DNA of 12,038 nucleotides from an uncultured Clostridia bacterium (GCA_946004305.1 CAMFZJ010000031.1:1-12038), one strand, 5' to 3'. Shown: positions 1 through 6,449, counted from the stretch's first letter. Notes: generated by a model from the letters alone, not told the origin. Made by a program: numbers and translations.

Positions 1-12
1 ATAATATATGTT

Positions 13-30
13 GCAGTGCTATTCCGCTGC
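13..30. other. Short hairpin upstream of the excisionase gene
   Basis: GCAGTG (13-18) pairs with CGCTGC (25-30) around a 6-nt loop, including one G-T pair. No T-run follows, so it is not a convincing intrinsic terminator. It may be the tail of an upstream element gene or a processing or regulatory hairpin in the xis leader. No complete gene is visible in 1-91. Confidence 0.25.
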
Positions 31-91
31 GAGATTTAAATTAATAAGAAAGGATTTTGCTTATAAGACAAAGTAAAATAAAGGTGATTAT

Positions 92-340
92 ATGGAGATT
101 AGCACAAATACAAATACAAATAACAATAATAACAGACTTCCACGAATGAGAACAATTCCGAAAGCGTATCAAGAAATCAAGAAACTTGATCCCGATACAA
201 GTATTAGTATGAGAGGGTTAAGAGATTTAGTTAGTAGCGGTCAAATCCCTACTGTTAAGATAAAAAATAAAGTTTTAGTCAATCTTGACTTGCTTATTAA
301 ATGGTTGTCATGCTATAATGATACCGCTACTTGTGCTTGA
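92..340 (+). CDS. Excisionase-like small DNA-binding protein
   Basis: This 82-residue protein sits 25 bp upstream of a tyrosine recombinase and in the same direction, the usual place of an excisionase or recombination directionality factor. Residues about 1-15 are an Asn/Thr-rich low-complexity tail. From about residue 20 the sequence (RTIPKAYQEIKKLDP..TSISMRGLRDLV..GQIPTVKIKNKVLVNLDLLIKWL) reads as a winged-helix fold of the Xis/MerR-like excisionase type: recognition helix, the G-x-I-P turn, a short beta wing, then a closing helix. The ATG at 92 has an AAGGTG ribosome binding site at 81-86. In the family the protein bends attachment-site DNA and pushes the integrase toward excision. Function is inferred from fold and context. 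A plain helix-turn-helix regulator of int is the alternative. Confidence 0.72.
   Translation: MEISTNTNTNNNNNRLPRMRTIPKAYQEIKKLDPDTSISMRGLRDLVSSGQIPTVKIKNKVLVNLDLLIKWLSCYNDTATCA
104..133 (+). repeat. Coding microsatellite in the excisionase N-terminus
   Basis: Three exact copies of ACAAAT (104-121) are followed by four near-identical triplets AAC AAT AAT AAC (122-133). They encode the Thr/Asn-rich tail of the excisionase. The 6-bp unit changes length in frame, so slippage would alter tail length without breaking the gene. Confidence 0.75.
290..319 (+). promoter_or_regulatory. Possible promoter for int inside the 3' end of the excisionase gene
   Basis: An extended -10 element, TGCTATAAT (311-319, with TATAAT at 314-319), lies 18 bp after a moderate -35, TTGCTT (290-295). 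Predicted transcription would begin near 326, about 40 nt before the integrase ATG at 366. It would allow int to be expressed without xis. Prediction only; AT-rich sequence yields such matches by chance. Confidence 0.4.
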
Positions 341-365
341 TTATCTATGAAAAGAGGTAACAAGC

Positions 366-1604
366 ATGACAATACAAAAACGAGTATCTAAACAAGGTGT
401 TGTTTCCTACTTGGTAAGGGTAAGTCTTGGTTATAAAGGCGGTCAGCAGATAGTAAAATCTATGACTTATAAACCCTATGAAGGTATGACACAAAAACAG
501 ATTAATAAGGAGTTGAACAGACAAGCGGTTTTGTTTGAAGAAAAAGCAAAACAAGACTATGAAAAACAGTTAAAGTATGAAGCCGAACAGCAAGAGCAAG
601 CCGAGAATGAAACGGCATATGCTATAAAGCATAAGACTTTTAAAGAATTAGCTGATGAATGGTTGGTGTTACAAGAGGATAGCAAAAACCTAAAGCCGAG
701 TAGTTTGTTGAGAATGAAAGATTGCAAAGAGCGTACATATAAGGCTATTGGTGATATTTTGGTGAGCAAGTTGACATATAAAAAAGTACAGGCTTTTATA
801 ACTTCTCTTGGTAAAGTTGGCGTAAACAAAAAGACAGGTAAAGGATTGTCCGAGAAAACGCAAAAACACTACTTGACTTTTATTAGTGATGTAATGCTAT
901 ATGCTAAAAAATGTGGTTATATTGACAATAACCCTTGCAAGGATATTACTTTTACAAAGAGCCAACACAAAGAAAAGGATATTTATTCTCTTGATGAAGC
1001 TAAAAAAATATTAGCGTTAATTAATGAGAAAGCACCTACAGATTACAAGTTATTTTTCAATCTGTTATCTTATAGCGGTATGCGTAGAGGTGAAGCGTTA
1101 GGACTTGAATACAAAGATATAGATTTTACCGAGTCTGTTTTAACTATCAAGCGAACAAGCAATTATAGAAGTGGTTGCGGTGTTTATACTGATACACCTA
1201 AAACAGAGTCAAGTTACCGGTCGTTGTATATGCAACCTATTATAGTTGAATTAATCAAGCAGTTACAATTCGAACAACAAGAGCAATCATCAAAATGCGG
1301 TGATTTATGGCATGATACAGACAGATTATTTATCACTTGGTGCGGTAAGCCTATGCATCCAAATACACCCTATACTTGGTTACAACGCTTTTGCGAGCGT
1401 GAAAACGTATCATTTAAGGGTTTACATAGTTTTAGACATTTTGTAGCTACACAGGCTTTAGCAAGTGGTGTAGATGTTAAATCTGTATCAGCTATGTTAG
1501 GTCATAGTCAAACAAGCACTACATTAAATATCTATGCACACGCTACACAGCAGACGAATAAAAAGGCTTTAACAAGTGTAGCAAACTTGCTTGAAACAGC
1601 ATAA
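366..1604 (+). CDS. int: Tyrosine recombinase (integrase) of an integrated mobile element
   Basis: A 412-residue tyrosine recombinase of the Tn916/phage integrase type. Residues about 1-75 look like the arm-type DNA-binding domain, followed by a charged linker. Residues about 90-190 (TFKELADEWL ... LTFISDVMLYAKK) are the SAM-like core-binding domain. Residues about 205-400 are the catalytic domain, with Arg240 in GMRRGEALGL, Lys279, His354 and Arg357 in LHSFRH, His380 in MLGHSQTSTT and the nucleophile Tyr390 in NIYAH. All catalytic positions are present, so the enzyme is probably active. The ATG at 366 has AAAGAGG at 351-357. Its 3' end lies about 100 bp from the 3' end of a tRNA-Leu gene, the typical position for an element integrated at a tRNA. 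It would insert and, with the excisionase, excise the element lying to the left. Whether that is a prophage or a conjugative element cannot be told here. Confidence 0.95.
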   Translation: MTIQKRVSKQGVVSYLVRVSLGYKGGQQIVKSMTYKPYEGMTQKQINKELNRQAVLFEEKAKQDYEKQLKYEAEQQEQAENETAYAIKHKTFKELADEWLVLQEDSKNLKPSSLLRMKDCKERTYKAIGDILVSKLTYKKVQAFITSLGKVGVNKKTGKGLSEKTQKHYLTFISDVMLYAKKCGYIDNNPCKDITFTKSQHKEKDIYSLDEAKKILALINEKAPTDYKLFFNLLSYSGMRRGEALGLEYKDIDFTESVLTIKRTSNYRSGCGVYTDTPKTESSYRSLYMQPIIVELIKQLQFEQQEQSSKCGDLWHDTDRLFITWCGKPMHPNTPYTWLQRFCERENVSFKGLHSFRHFVATQALASGVDVKSVSAMLGHSQTSTTLNIYAHATQQTNKKALTSVANLLETA

Positions 1605-1615
1605 AAAATAATGAA

Positions 1616-1639
1616 ATAAAGAACACAATAAAGAACACA
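1616..1639 (+). repeat. Two tandem 12-bp repeats after the integrase, candidate arm-type Int sites
   Basis: ATAAAGAACACA occurs twice head to tail (1616-1627 and 1628-1639), exact in both copies, starting 12 bp after the int stop codon. Short direct repeats at this position match the arm-type sites that the N-terminal domain of Tn916- and lambda-class integrases binds next to the crossover core. The repeats are seen directly; the role is inferred from position. Confidence 0.6.
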
Positions 1640-1651
1640 GGCACGTTTGAG
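1637..1651 (+). repeat. 15-bp inverted copy of the tRNA-Leu anticodon arm
   Basis: ACAGGCACGTTTGAG on the plus strand is identical to the tRNA-Leu sequence read on the minus strand at 1768-1754: the anticodon 5' stem and loop through the GAG anticodon. The match breaks on both sides (C versus G at each flank). The two copies form an inverted repeat with 102 bp between them, holding the tRNA 3' half and its terminator. This copy overlaps the last 3 bp of the second 12-bp repeat. A 15-bp match in so short a stretch is unlikely by chance and points to recombination at the tRNA. Confidence 0.75.
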
Positions 1652-1652
1652 C

Positions 1653-1698
1653 AAAAAAGAAATCCCGAAAGCCCAGTATTTATCGGACTTCCGAGATT
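1653..1698 (-). terminator. Intrinsic terminator of tRNA-Leu
   Basis: Read on the minus strand, AATCTCGGAAGTCC (1698-1685) pairs along 14 bp with GGGCTTTCGGGATT (1674-1661) around a 10-nt loop, followed by TCTTTTTT (1660-1653). Three of the pairs are G-U in the minus-strand RNA and would be A-C mismatches in a plus-strand RNA. The structure is therefore tuned to terminate the tRNA transcript, not the integrase transcript. Confidence 0.85.
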
Positions 1699-1706
1699 CA
1701 ATGGTT

Positions 1707-1790
1707 TGGTGCGAGTGACGGGACTTGAACCCGTACGTCGAAGACACACGCCCCTCAAACGTGCCTGTCTGCCTATTCCAGCACACTCGC
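1707..1790 (-). tRNA. tRNA-Leu, anticodon GAG
   Basis: An 84-nt class II tRNA with encoded CCA (1709-1707). The 7-bp acceptor stem GCGAGTG/CACTCGC is perfect, with discriminator A at 1710. The T arm is ACGGG-TTCAAGT-CCCGT. A short variable arm GTC-TTC-GAC is present, as expected for Leu, Ser or Tyr. The anticodon stem is CACGT/GCGTG with loop TTGAGGG, giving anticodon GAG (1756-1754), which reads CUC and CUU leucine codons. The gene is intact, so integration of the neighbouring element has not broken it. It is expressed from its own consensus promoter and ends at the terminator at 1653-1698. Confidence 0.96.
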
Positions 1791-1815
1791 ATATTTACTT
1801 TTAAACAGCTTTGCT

Positions 1816-1844
1816 ATTATATCACTTGAAATATGATTTGTCAA
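1816..1844 (-). promoter_or_regulatory. Consensus sigma-A promoter of tRNA-Leu
   Basis: Minus-strand TTGACA (1844-1839), a 17-bp spacer and TATAAT (1821-1816), with the extended TG motif (TGATATAAT). Both hexamers are perfect consensus. The predicted start is near 1809, giving a leader of about 19 nt before the mature tRNA 5' end at 1790. This strength suits a stable RNA gene. It begins just past the stop codon of the upstream DUF4250 gene. Confidence 0.88.
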
Positions 1845-1852
1845 CAAAAAAT

Positions 1853-2029
1853 TTAGATAAATTTATTTGAATTTTCATCATACTCATAACAAATGCTCTT
1901 TAGCTTATTTATAATTTCCTCTTTGTCAACATCCATATCATCACAAAGCTCATCAAGATTTTTATAAAAATCCCTTAGCTTTGTATTAACAACAGACAAA
2001 AGCATAGCCGGGTCATTTGGCAAATTCAT
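1853..2029 (-). CDS. Small DUF4250-family protein
   Basis: A 58-codon minus-strand gene, short enough to be missed by length-filtered gene callers. The product begins MNLPNDPAMLLSVVNTKLRD and continues to a YEYDENSNKFI end. This matches the DUF4250 family as I know it: about 60 residues, an N-terminal NLPxDPxMLLSxVNTKLRD block, an acidic middle (LDELCDDMDVD) and a KLKSI.YEYD end. The predicted fold is all helical, possibly a degenerate helix-turn-helix, with no signal peptide. A GGGAG ribosome binding site lies 6-7 nt upstream of the ATG. It lies upstream of and co-directional with tRNA-Leu, and divergent from the M16 cluster. No function is known to me for this family. Confidence 0.85.
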   Translation of the reverse strand: MNLPNDPAMLLSVVNTKLRDFYKNLDELCDDMDVDKEEIINKLKSICYEYDENSNKFI

Positions 2030-2046
2030 ATTATCACTCCCGGACT

Positions 2047-2074
2047 ATTGTACCATTTTTTAGAATATTATCAA
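2047..2074 (-). promoter_or_regulatory. Promoter of the DUF4250 gene
   Basis: Minus-strand TTGATA (2074-2069), a 16-bp spacer and TACAAT (2052-2047). The expected start is at about 2042-2038, on or beside the ribosome binding site, so the mRNA would have a leader of only about 10-13 nt before the ATG at 2029. Confidence 0.6.
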
Positions 2075-2133
2075 CCATAAAATAGAAAATTTTTAAAAAT
2101 TTCTTTATTACACTTTTATCTGAACTACCTCTG

Positions 2134-2142
2134 TGTTATACT
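2134..2142 (+). promoter_or_regulatory. Extended -10 promoter of the M16-lgt-folD cluster
   Basis: TGTTATACT is an extended -10 element (TATACT at 2137-2142). The -35 position (2114-2119, TTTTAT) is weak, which extended -10 promoters tolerate. The predicted start near 2149 leaves about 22 nt to the ATG at 2172. It also argues against an in-frame ATG at 2133, which would lie inside the promoter. Confidence 0.5.
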
Positions 2143-2171
2143 ATATGAGTATAACTATGGGAGTTGATATA

Positions 2172-3437
2172 ATGAATACATTAACACAAGAAGAAATTGC
2201 TCAGGGTGTTATTTTCAGCAGCGTTAAAGACAGTCGCTTTAAAACAATGAAAATCTCTGCAAATATATTTATGCCTCTTTCCGAAGAAACTGCCTCGGTA
2301 AATGCATTGCTATGCTATATGCTGGTCAGAAGCTGTAAGGCTTATCCTGATTTTACAACTCTTTCCCGAAAGCTAGCTTCACTATACGGAGCAGAGCTGA
2401 ACGGTTCAGTATCAAAGATGGGAGATATGCAGTGCCTCAACATTACCGTAAGCGGACTGGATGACAGATACACAATCGGCGGCGAAACAATAAGTCAGGA
2501 GCTTAGCCGTCTATTATGTCAGGTTATTTTTAATCCTAAGGTTGAGAACAATAAATTTGATGAAGATGATATGTTACAGGAAAAGCGTCAGCTTCTTGAT
2601 ATGATTGATTCAGAATTTAACGATAAGAGAGTATATGCATCACAAAGATTAATAGAAACAATGTGTGACAACGAGCTTTACGGTATCAAACGCTGTGGCA
2701 CCAAGGAACAGATAGAAGCCTTAACTACAGAAGATATATACAAGGCTTGGGAAAATATGCTGAAAACTGCACATTTTGAGTTTATGTTTGTAGGGGACAG
2801 CGATTCTCAAAAGGCATCTGATGTAATTTATAATGCTTTTAAAGAAATAAACAGAGAGCCTGTGGATATTTCCACAGATGTAGTGTACAGCGTGTTTGAT
2901 GTAAAAGACGTTGTAGAAGAAATGGATGTAGCTCAGTCAAAGCTTGAAATCGGTTTCCGCACAGCCTGTGCTGAACCGGAATCGGAAGCAACTGCTACAA
3001 GACTGATGTGTTCAATTCTGGGAGGCACAGCTCACTCAAAGCTCTTTAACAATGTAAGAGAAAAGAAAAGCCTGTGCTATTACTGCGCAAGCAGATTTTT
3101 CCGACTAAAAGGTATTATGATTATTGAGTCAGGCGTAGAAACCGCTGATATTGATAAGGCAAAGGAAGCAATCCTTAATGAAGTAGAGGAAATGAAAAAG
3201 GGCAATATTACAGATTTTGAAATTGAATCTGCAAAGCTTGCTGTTACAAACAGCTTCTATGGAATTACAGATACTGTAACAGGAATAGTAAACTGGTACA
3301 GCAGTCAGATTATGGACGCTTCAATTGATACTCCAAAGGAAGCAGCAGATAAAATCAATGCTGTTACAAAGGAGCAGATTGTTGCAGCAGCAAATAAGCT
3401 TCAGCTTGATACAATATTTACATTAAAGTCTAAATAA
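2172..3437 (+). CDS. M16 peptidase-like protein lacking the zinc motif (YmfF-like subunit)
   Basis: A 421-residue M16-family protein in the position of B. subtilis YmfF. Where active M16 enzymes carry HxxEH (about residues 40-60 here) the sequence is ALLCYMLVRSCKAYPD, with no zinc ligands. The second M16 domain keeps the LFNNVREKKSLCYY block (residues 291-304), where Arg296 and a Tyr at 303/304 match the substrate-gripping R/Y pair of M16 C-terminal domains. Known M16B pairs work as heterodimers in which one subunit supplies zinc and the other supplies R/Y; this gene would be the R/Y subunit. The start at 2172 is chosen because GGGAG (2159-2163) lies 8 nt upstream. There is no signal peptide, so it is probably cytoplasmic. 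The next gene starts 9 bp after its stop. Substrate unknown. Confidence 0.88.
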   Translation: MNTLTQEEIAQGVIFSSVKDSRFKTMKISANIFMPLSEETASVNALLCYMLVRSCKAYPDFTTLSRKLASLYGAELNGSVSKMGDMQCLNITVSGLDDRYTIGGETISQELSRLLCQVIFNPKVENNKFDEDDMLQEKRQLLDMIDSEFNDKRVYASQRLIETMCDNELYGIKRCGTKEQIEALTTEDIYKAWENMLKTAHFEFMFVGDSDSQKASDVIYNAFKEINREPVDISTDVVYSVFDVKDVVEEMDVAQSKLEIGFRTACAEPESEATATRLMCSILGGTAHSKLFNNVREKKSLCYYCASRFFRLKGIMIIESGVETADIDKAKEAILNEVEEMKKGNITDFEIESAKLAVTNSFYGITDTVTGIVNWYSSQIMDASIDTPKEAADKINAVTKEQIVAAANKLQLDTIFTLKSK

Positions 3438-3446
3438 GGTGAAACA

Positions 3447-4715
3447 ATGAGTATTAAAGAAATAAAATCACAACGTACCGGTGACAGATATTACAAAATT
3501 AATCACAATTCCGGTCTTACAATATACCTTTATCCAAAAGCAAATTACAATTCAAAGTATGCTATCTTTGGCACAAAATACGGCAGCGTGAACAATGCTT
3601 TTTCTCTTGACGGGGGAAAGGTGAACTCTGTACCGGACGGAATAGCTCATTACCTTGAGCATAAGCTTTTTGAAAGTGAGGACGGCGATGCCTTTGCCCG
3701 TTATGCAAAAACAGGGGCTAATGCCAATGCTTATACCTCTTTTGATAAAACCTGCTATCTGTTTAGCTGTACAGAAAACTTTGATGAAAGCTTTGAAATA
3801 CTGCTTGATTTTGTACAGTCCCCGTATTTTACTGAGGAAACCGTTGCAAAGGAGCAGGGTATAATCGGACAGGAAATCAGAATGTATGATGATTCACCTG
3901 AATGGCGGGTTATGTTCAATATGCTGGAAAAAATGTATCATAATCACCCTGTTAAAATTGATATTGCAGGCACAGTTGACTCAATTGCAAAAATCACCCC
4001 CCGGTATCTTTATGATTGCTACAACACTTTCTATAATCTTAACAATATGGTTCTTTGTGTTGCCGGTGACTTAACACCGGAGGATATTCTGAAAACAGCT
4101 GACAAAATGCTTAAACCTTGTGAAAAGCATACTATTGAAAACTATTTTGAAGATGAACCCTACGAAGTAGTTGATAATTATGTTGAACAGGAGTTTTCAG
4201 TATCAGTTCCCTTGTTTAACCTTGGCTTTAAAGACAAAGCCCATAAGGTAAGTCAGAAGGAGCTTGCAGAAATTGAAATATTAATGTCTGTTATAGCTTC
4301 ACCTTCTTCAGAACTTTACAAAAGGCTTGATGACGGAAAGCTTATAAATCAAAGCTTCAGCGACGAATATTTTTCAGGCCCCGGCTATAATTCAGTAATA
4401 CTAAGCGGTGAGTCACGTTCACCAAAAGAAGCTGCTGAAATGATAAAGCAGTATATTATGGAGCTTAAGGACAAGGGCATAAATAAAGAAGACTTTGAAA
4501 TAGCAAAGAAAGAGGTTTACGGCGATGCAGTATCCTCTCTTAATTCAGTAGATAATATTTGCAACACAATGGCAGACTTTCATTTTAACCAAATTGATAT
4601 CTTCGGCTTAATTGATGATATAGCAGCCTGCACCCTTGAAGATGTTGAAAACCGTCTTATGAAAATGCTGGATGTAAACAATTCAACCTTATCTGTCATC
4701 GTCCCTAAAGAGTAA
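3447..4715 (+). CDS. M16 family zinc metallopeptidase (YmfH-like catalytic subunit)
   Basis: A 422-residue protein with the inverted zincin motif His68-Tyr-Leu-Glu71-His72 in GIAHYLEHKLFE. The third ligand is probably Glu143 in EQGIIGQEIRM, and a second M16 domain follows (about 240-420). Glu71 would activate the water; His68, His72 and the downstream Glu hold zinc. The C-terminal domain at the R/Y position reads SSELYKRLDDGKLINQSF, less canonical than in the upstream gene, which fits a division of labour between the two. Ribosome binding site AAGGTG partly overlaps the preceding stop codon (TAAGGTG), implying translational coupling and equal amounts of both subunits. Similar to B. subtilis YmfH. 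No secretion signal is seen. Substrate unknown; peptide processing or turnover is inferred. Confidence 0.92.
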   Translation: MSIKEIKSQRTGDRYYKINHNSGLTIYLYPKANYNSKYAIFGTKYGSVNNAFSLDGGKVNSVPDGIAHYLEHKLFESEDGDAFARYAKTGANANAYTSFDKTCYLFSCTENFDESFEILLDFVQSPYFTEETVAKEQGIIGQEIRMYDDSPEWRVMFNMLEKMYHNHPVKIDIAGTVDSIAKITPRYLYDCYNTFYNLNNMVLCVAGDLTPEDILKTADKMLKPCEKHTIENYFEDEPYEVVDNYVEQEFSVSVPLFNLGFKDKAHKVSQKELAEIEILMSVIASPSSELYKRLDDGKLINQSFSDEYFSGPGYNSVILSGESRSPKEAAEMIKQYIMELKDKGINKEDFEIAKKEVYGDAVSSLNSVDNICNTMADFHFNQIDIFGLIDDIAACTLEDVENRLMKMLDVNNSTLSVIVPKE

Positions 4716-4724
4716 GGAGAAATT

Positions 4725-5564
4725 ATGTATAACGTATCTTTTCCGGGCTTAGGACTTAGCTTTGAAATAAGTCCTATAGCCTTTTCCATAGGCGATTTAC
4801 ATATACATTGGTATGGAATAATAATCGCCACAGGACTTTTGCTTGCAGTAATTTACGCCTATTTTTCAGCAAAAAGATTTAATGTTGATAACAACAAGCT
4901 TATTGACTGCGTGCTTGTAGGAGTAATCACAGGTGTAATCGGTGCAAGAGCCTACTATGTTTTGTTTAAGCTTGACTACTATATTGCACATCCCTCAGAA
5001 ATTATTATGATTTCCAATGGTGGACTGGCAATTTACGGAGGGCTTATCGGCGGAATACTTGGCGGTTGCATAACTGCAAAAATTCTGAAAATGAAGATAA
5101 TGCCAATACTTGACGTGGCAGTCCTTGGATTTTTAATAGGACAGGGAATAGGCCGTTGGGGCAATTTCTTTAATCAGGAAGCCTTTGGCACAGTTACCGA
5201 CTTGCCTTGGGGAATGGTAAGCTCCAATACAGGAATGGAAGCCGTACACCCCTGCTTCTTATATGAATCCATATGGTGCTTGTTAGGCTTCCTGTTGCTC
5301 CATTTTCTAAGTAAAAGGTATCAGAAATATTCAGGACAGGTTTTCTATGGATACCTTGTATGGTATGGCTTTGAAAGAATGATTGTTGAGGGATTGAGAA
5401 CAGACAGCCTGTATCTTCCCTTCAGTTTGTTTGGAATGGATATAAGAGTATCACAGGTGCTGTCAGGAGTAATATTCCTTGTGGGAATTATATTATTGAT
5501 TATTAACCGTAAAAAGGAGGATAAATTTTATGGTAATTATAGACGGAAAAAAGGTATCAGCTGA
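4725..5564 (+). CDS. lgt: Prolipoprotein diacylglyceryl transferase
   Basis: A 279-residue integral membrane enzyme that moves diacylglycerol from phosphatidylglycerol to the lipobox cysteine of prolipoproteins, the first step of lipoprotein maturation. The Lgt signature is complete at residues 142-155 (GRWGNFFNQEAFG, with Arg144, Asn147, Asn150 and Glu152). GGLAIYGGLIGG (99-110) corresponds to the E. coli loop holding His103, here Tyr104. HPCFLYE (175-181) and YGFERMIVEGLR (214-225) follow, the last matching the essential Arg239 region of E. coli. About seven hydrophobic segments are visible, including 29-47, 62-82, 96-120, 129-142, 183-196 and 242-261. Ribosome binding site AAGGAG (4714-4719) overlaps the preceding stop (TAAGGAG). 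The 3' end overlaps folD by 35 bp. Confidence 0.97.
   Translation: MYNVSFPGLGLSFEISPIAFSIGDLHIHWYGIIIATGLLLAVIYAYFSAKRFNVDNNKLIDCVLVGVITGVIGARAYYVLFKLDYYIAHPSEIIMISNGGLAIYGGLIGGILGGCITAKILKMKIMPILDVAVLGFLIGQGIGRWGNFFNQEAFGTVTDLPWGMVSSNTGMEAVHPCFLYESIWCLLGFLLLHFLSKRYQKYSGQVFYGYLVWYGFERMIVEGLRTDSLYLPFSLFGMDIRVSQVLSGVIFLVGIILLIINRKKEDKFYGNYRRKKGIS
5514..5520 (+). promoter_or_regulatory. folD ribosome binding site inside lgt
   Basis: AAGGAGG is a perfect anti-Shine-Dalgarno match ending 9 nt before the ATG at 5530. It lies within the last codons of lgt, where it also encodes the basic KKED stretch. It fixes the folD start and shows that the 35-bp overlap is real. Confidence 0.85.
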
Positions 5565-6378
5565 GGTAAAACAGCAGGTAGCAGAAGAAACAAAAAAGCT
5601 GATTGCTCAGGGTGTTGCTCCGGGACTTGCAGTAATTCTCGTAGGTGATGACCCGGCTTCAAGAGTATATGTAAATAATAAGAAAAAGGCTTGTGAGCTT
5701 GTTGGCTTTAAGTCAGTAGAATACAAGCTCCCTGCCGAAACAACCCAAGAGGAGCTGTTGTCATTAGTTCAGGAGCTTAATAACCGCAAGGATATTAACG
5801 GTATCCTTTGTCAGCTTCCTCTGCCAAAGGGCTTGGACGAAAACGCTGTTATTGAAGCTATAAGTCCCCTAAAAGACGTAGATGCTTTCCATAAGCAAAA
5901 CGTAGGCAGAATTATGATTGGTGACTATGACTTTCTCCCTTGTACACCGGCAGGTATTATGGAAATGCTAAAAGCCTACCATATTTCGGTAGATGGCAAA
6001 AACTGCGTAGTAATCGGCAGAAGTAATATTGTAGGCAAGCCTATGGCAATGCTGTTGTTACATCAGAACGGAACAGTAACTATTTGCCACAGCCATACAA
6101 AGAATCTAAAGGAAATTGCAAAAGAAGCAGATATACTTGTAGCAGCGGTAGGAATCCCAAAGTTTGTGACTGCCGATATGGTAAAGGACGGGGCAGTTGT
6201 AATTGATGTAGGAATGGACAGAGATGAAGAGGGCAAGCTTTGCGGTGACGTTGATTTTGATAACGTAAAGGATAAGTGTTCATTTATAACTCCCGTTCCC
6301 GGCGGAGTAGGTCCAATGACAATTGCAACACTTATGAAAAACACCTTAAAAGCGGCTAAGCTACAAAACAATCTCTAA
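5530..6378 (+). CDS. folD: Bifunctional methylenetetrahydrofolate dehydrogenase/cyclohydrolase
   Basis: A 282-residue cytoplasmic enzyme interconverting 5,10-methylene-THF, 5,10-methenyl-THF and 10-formyl-THF, feeding purine and formyl-Met synthesis and, in anaerobes, C1 metabolism. Visible motifs: VGDDPASRVYVNNKKKAC (38-55) with Tyr47 and Lys51 of the catalytic YxxxK; GILCQLPLP (91-99) with Gln95; KDVDAF (115-120) with Asp118; Rossmann-type GRSNIVGKPMAMLL (163-176) for the dinucleotide; and the C-terminal signature PGGVGPMTIATLM (257-269). Full length for the family with all key residues intact. It is last in the M16-M16-lgt cluster and is followed by a strong terminator. The link to lgt appears to be co-expression only. 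Confidence 0.97.
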   Translation: MVIIDGKKVSAEVKQQVAEETKKLIAQGVAPGLAVILVGDDPASRVYVNNKKKACELVGFKSVEYKLPAETTQEELLSLVQELNNRKDINGILCQLPLPKGLDENAVIEAISPLKDVDAFHKQNVGRIMIGDYDFLPCTPAGIMEMLKAYHISVDGKNCVVIGRSNIVGKPMAMLLLHQNGTVTICHSHTKNLKEIAKEADILVAAVGIPKFVTADMVKDGAVVIDVGMDRDEEGKLCGDVDFDNVKDKCSFITPVPGGVGPMTIATLMKNTLKAAKLQNNL

Positions 6379-6403
6379 AACAAATAATAAATTACCCAAA
6401 ACA

Positions 6404-6427
6404 AAAAGCGAGCCCCGGCTCGCTTTT
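6404..6427 (+). terminator. Intrinsic terminator after folD
   Basis: AAAAGCGAGCC and GGCTCGCTTTT form a GC-rich hairpin with a very tight loop (practically 7 bp GC-rich stem, loop about CCCG) flanked by an A-run and a T-run. The A/T flanks make it potentially bidirectional. It sits about 25 bp after the folD stop. Confidence 0.88.
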
Positions 6428-6449
6428 GCATTTTCAGTGATAAATTTTG

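Noticed and set aside
1532..1792. Minus-strand open frames covering the tRNA and the end of int
   Set aside because: They read through the tRNA-Leu gene and its terminator and have no ribosome binding site. The tRNA structure explains the sequence.
2133..2171. A 13-residue N-terminal extension of the first M16 gene
   Set aside because: The upstream ATG lies in the predicted -10 region and lacks a ribosome binding site. The ATG at 2172 has GGGAG at the right distance.
2860..2877. Perfect 7-bp palindrome CTGTGGATATTTCCACAG, resembling two inverted DnaA boxes
   Set aside because: It is isolated inside the M16 coding sequence, neither half matches the DnaA box fully, and no AT-rich unwinding region or further boxes cluster nearby.
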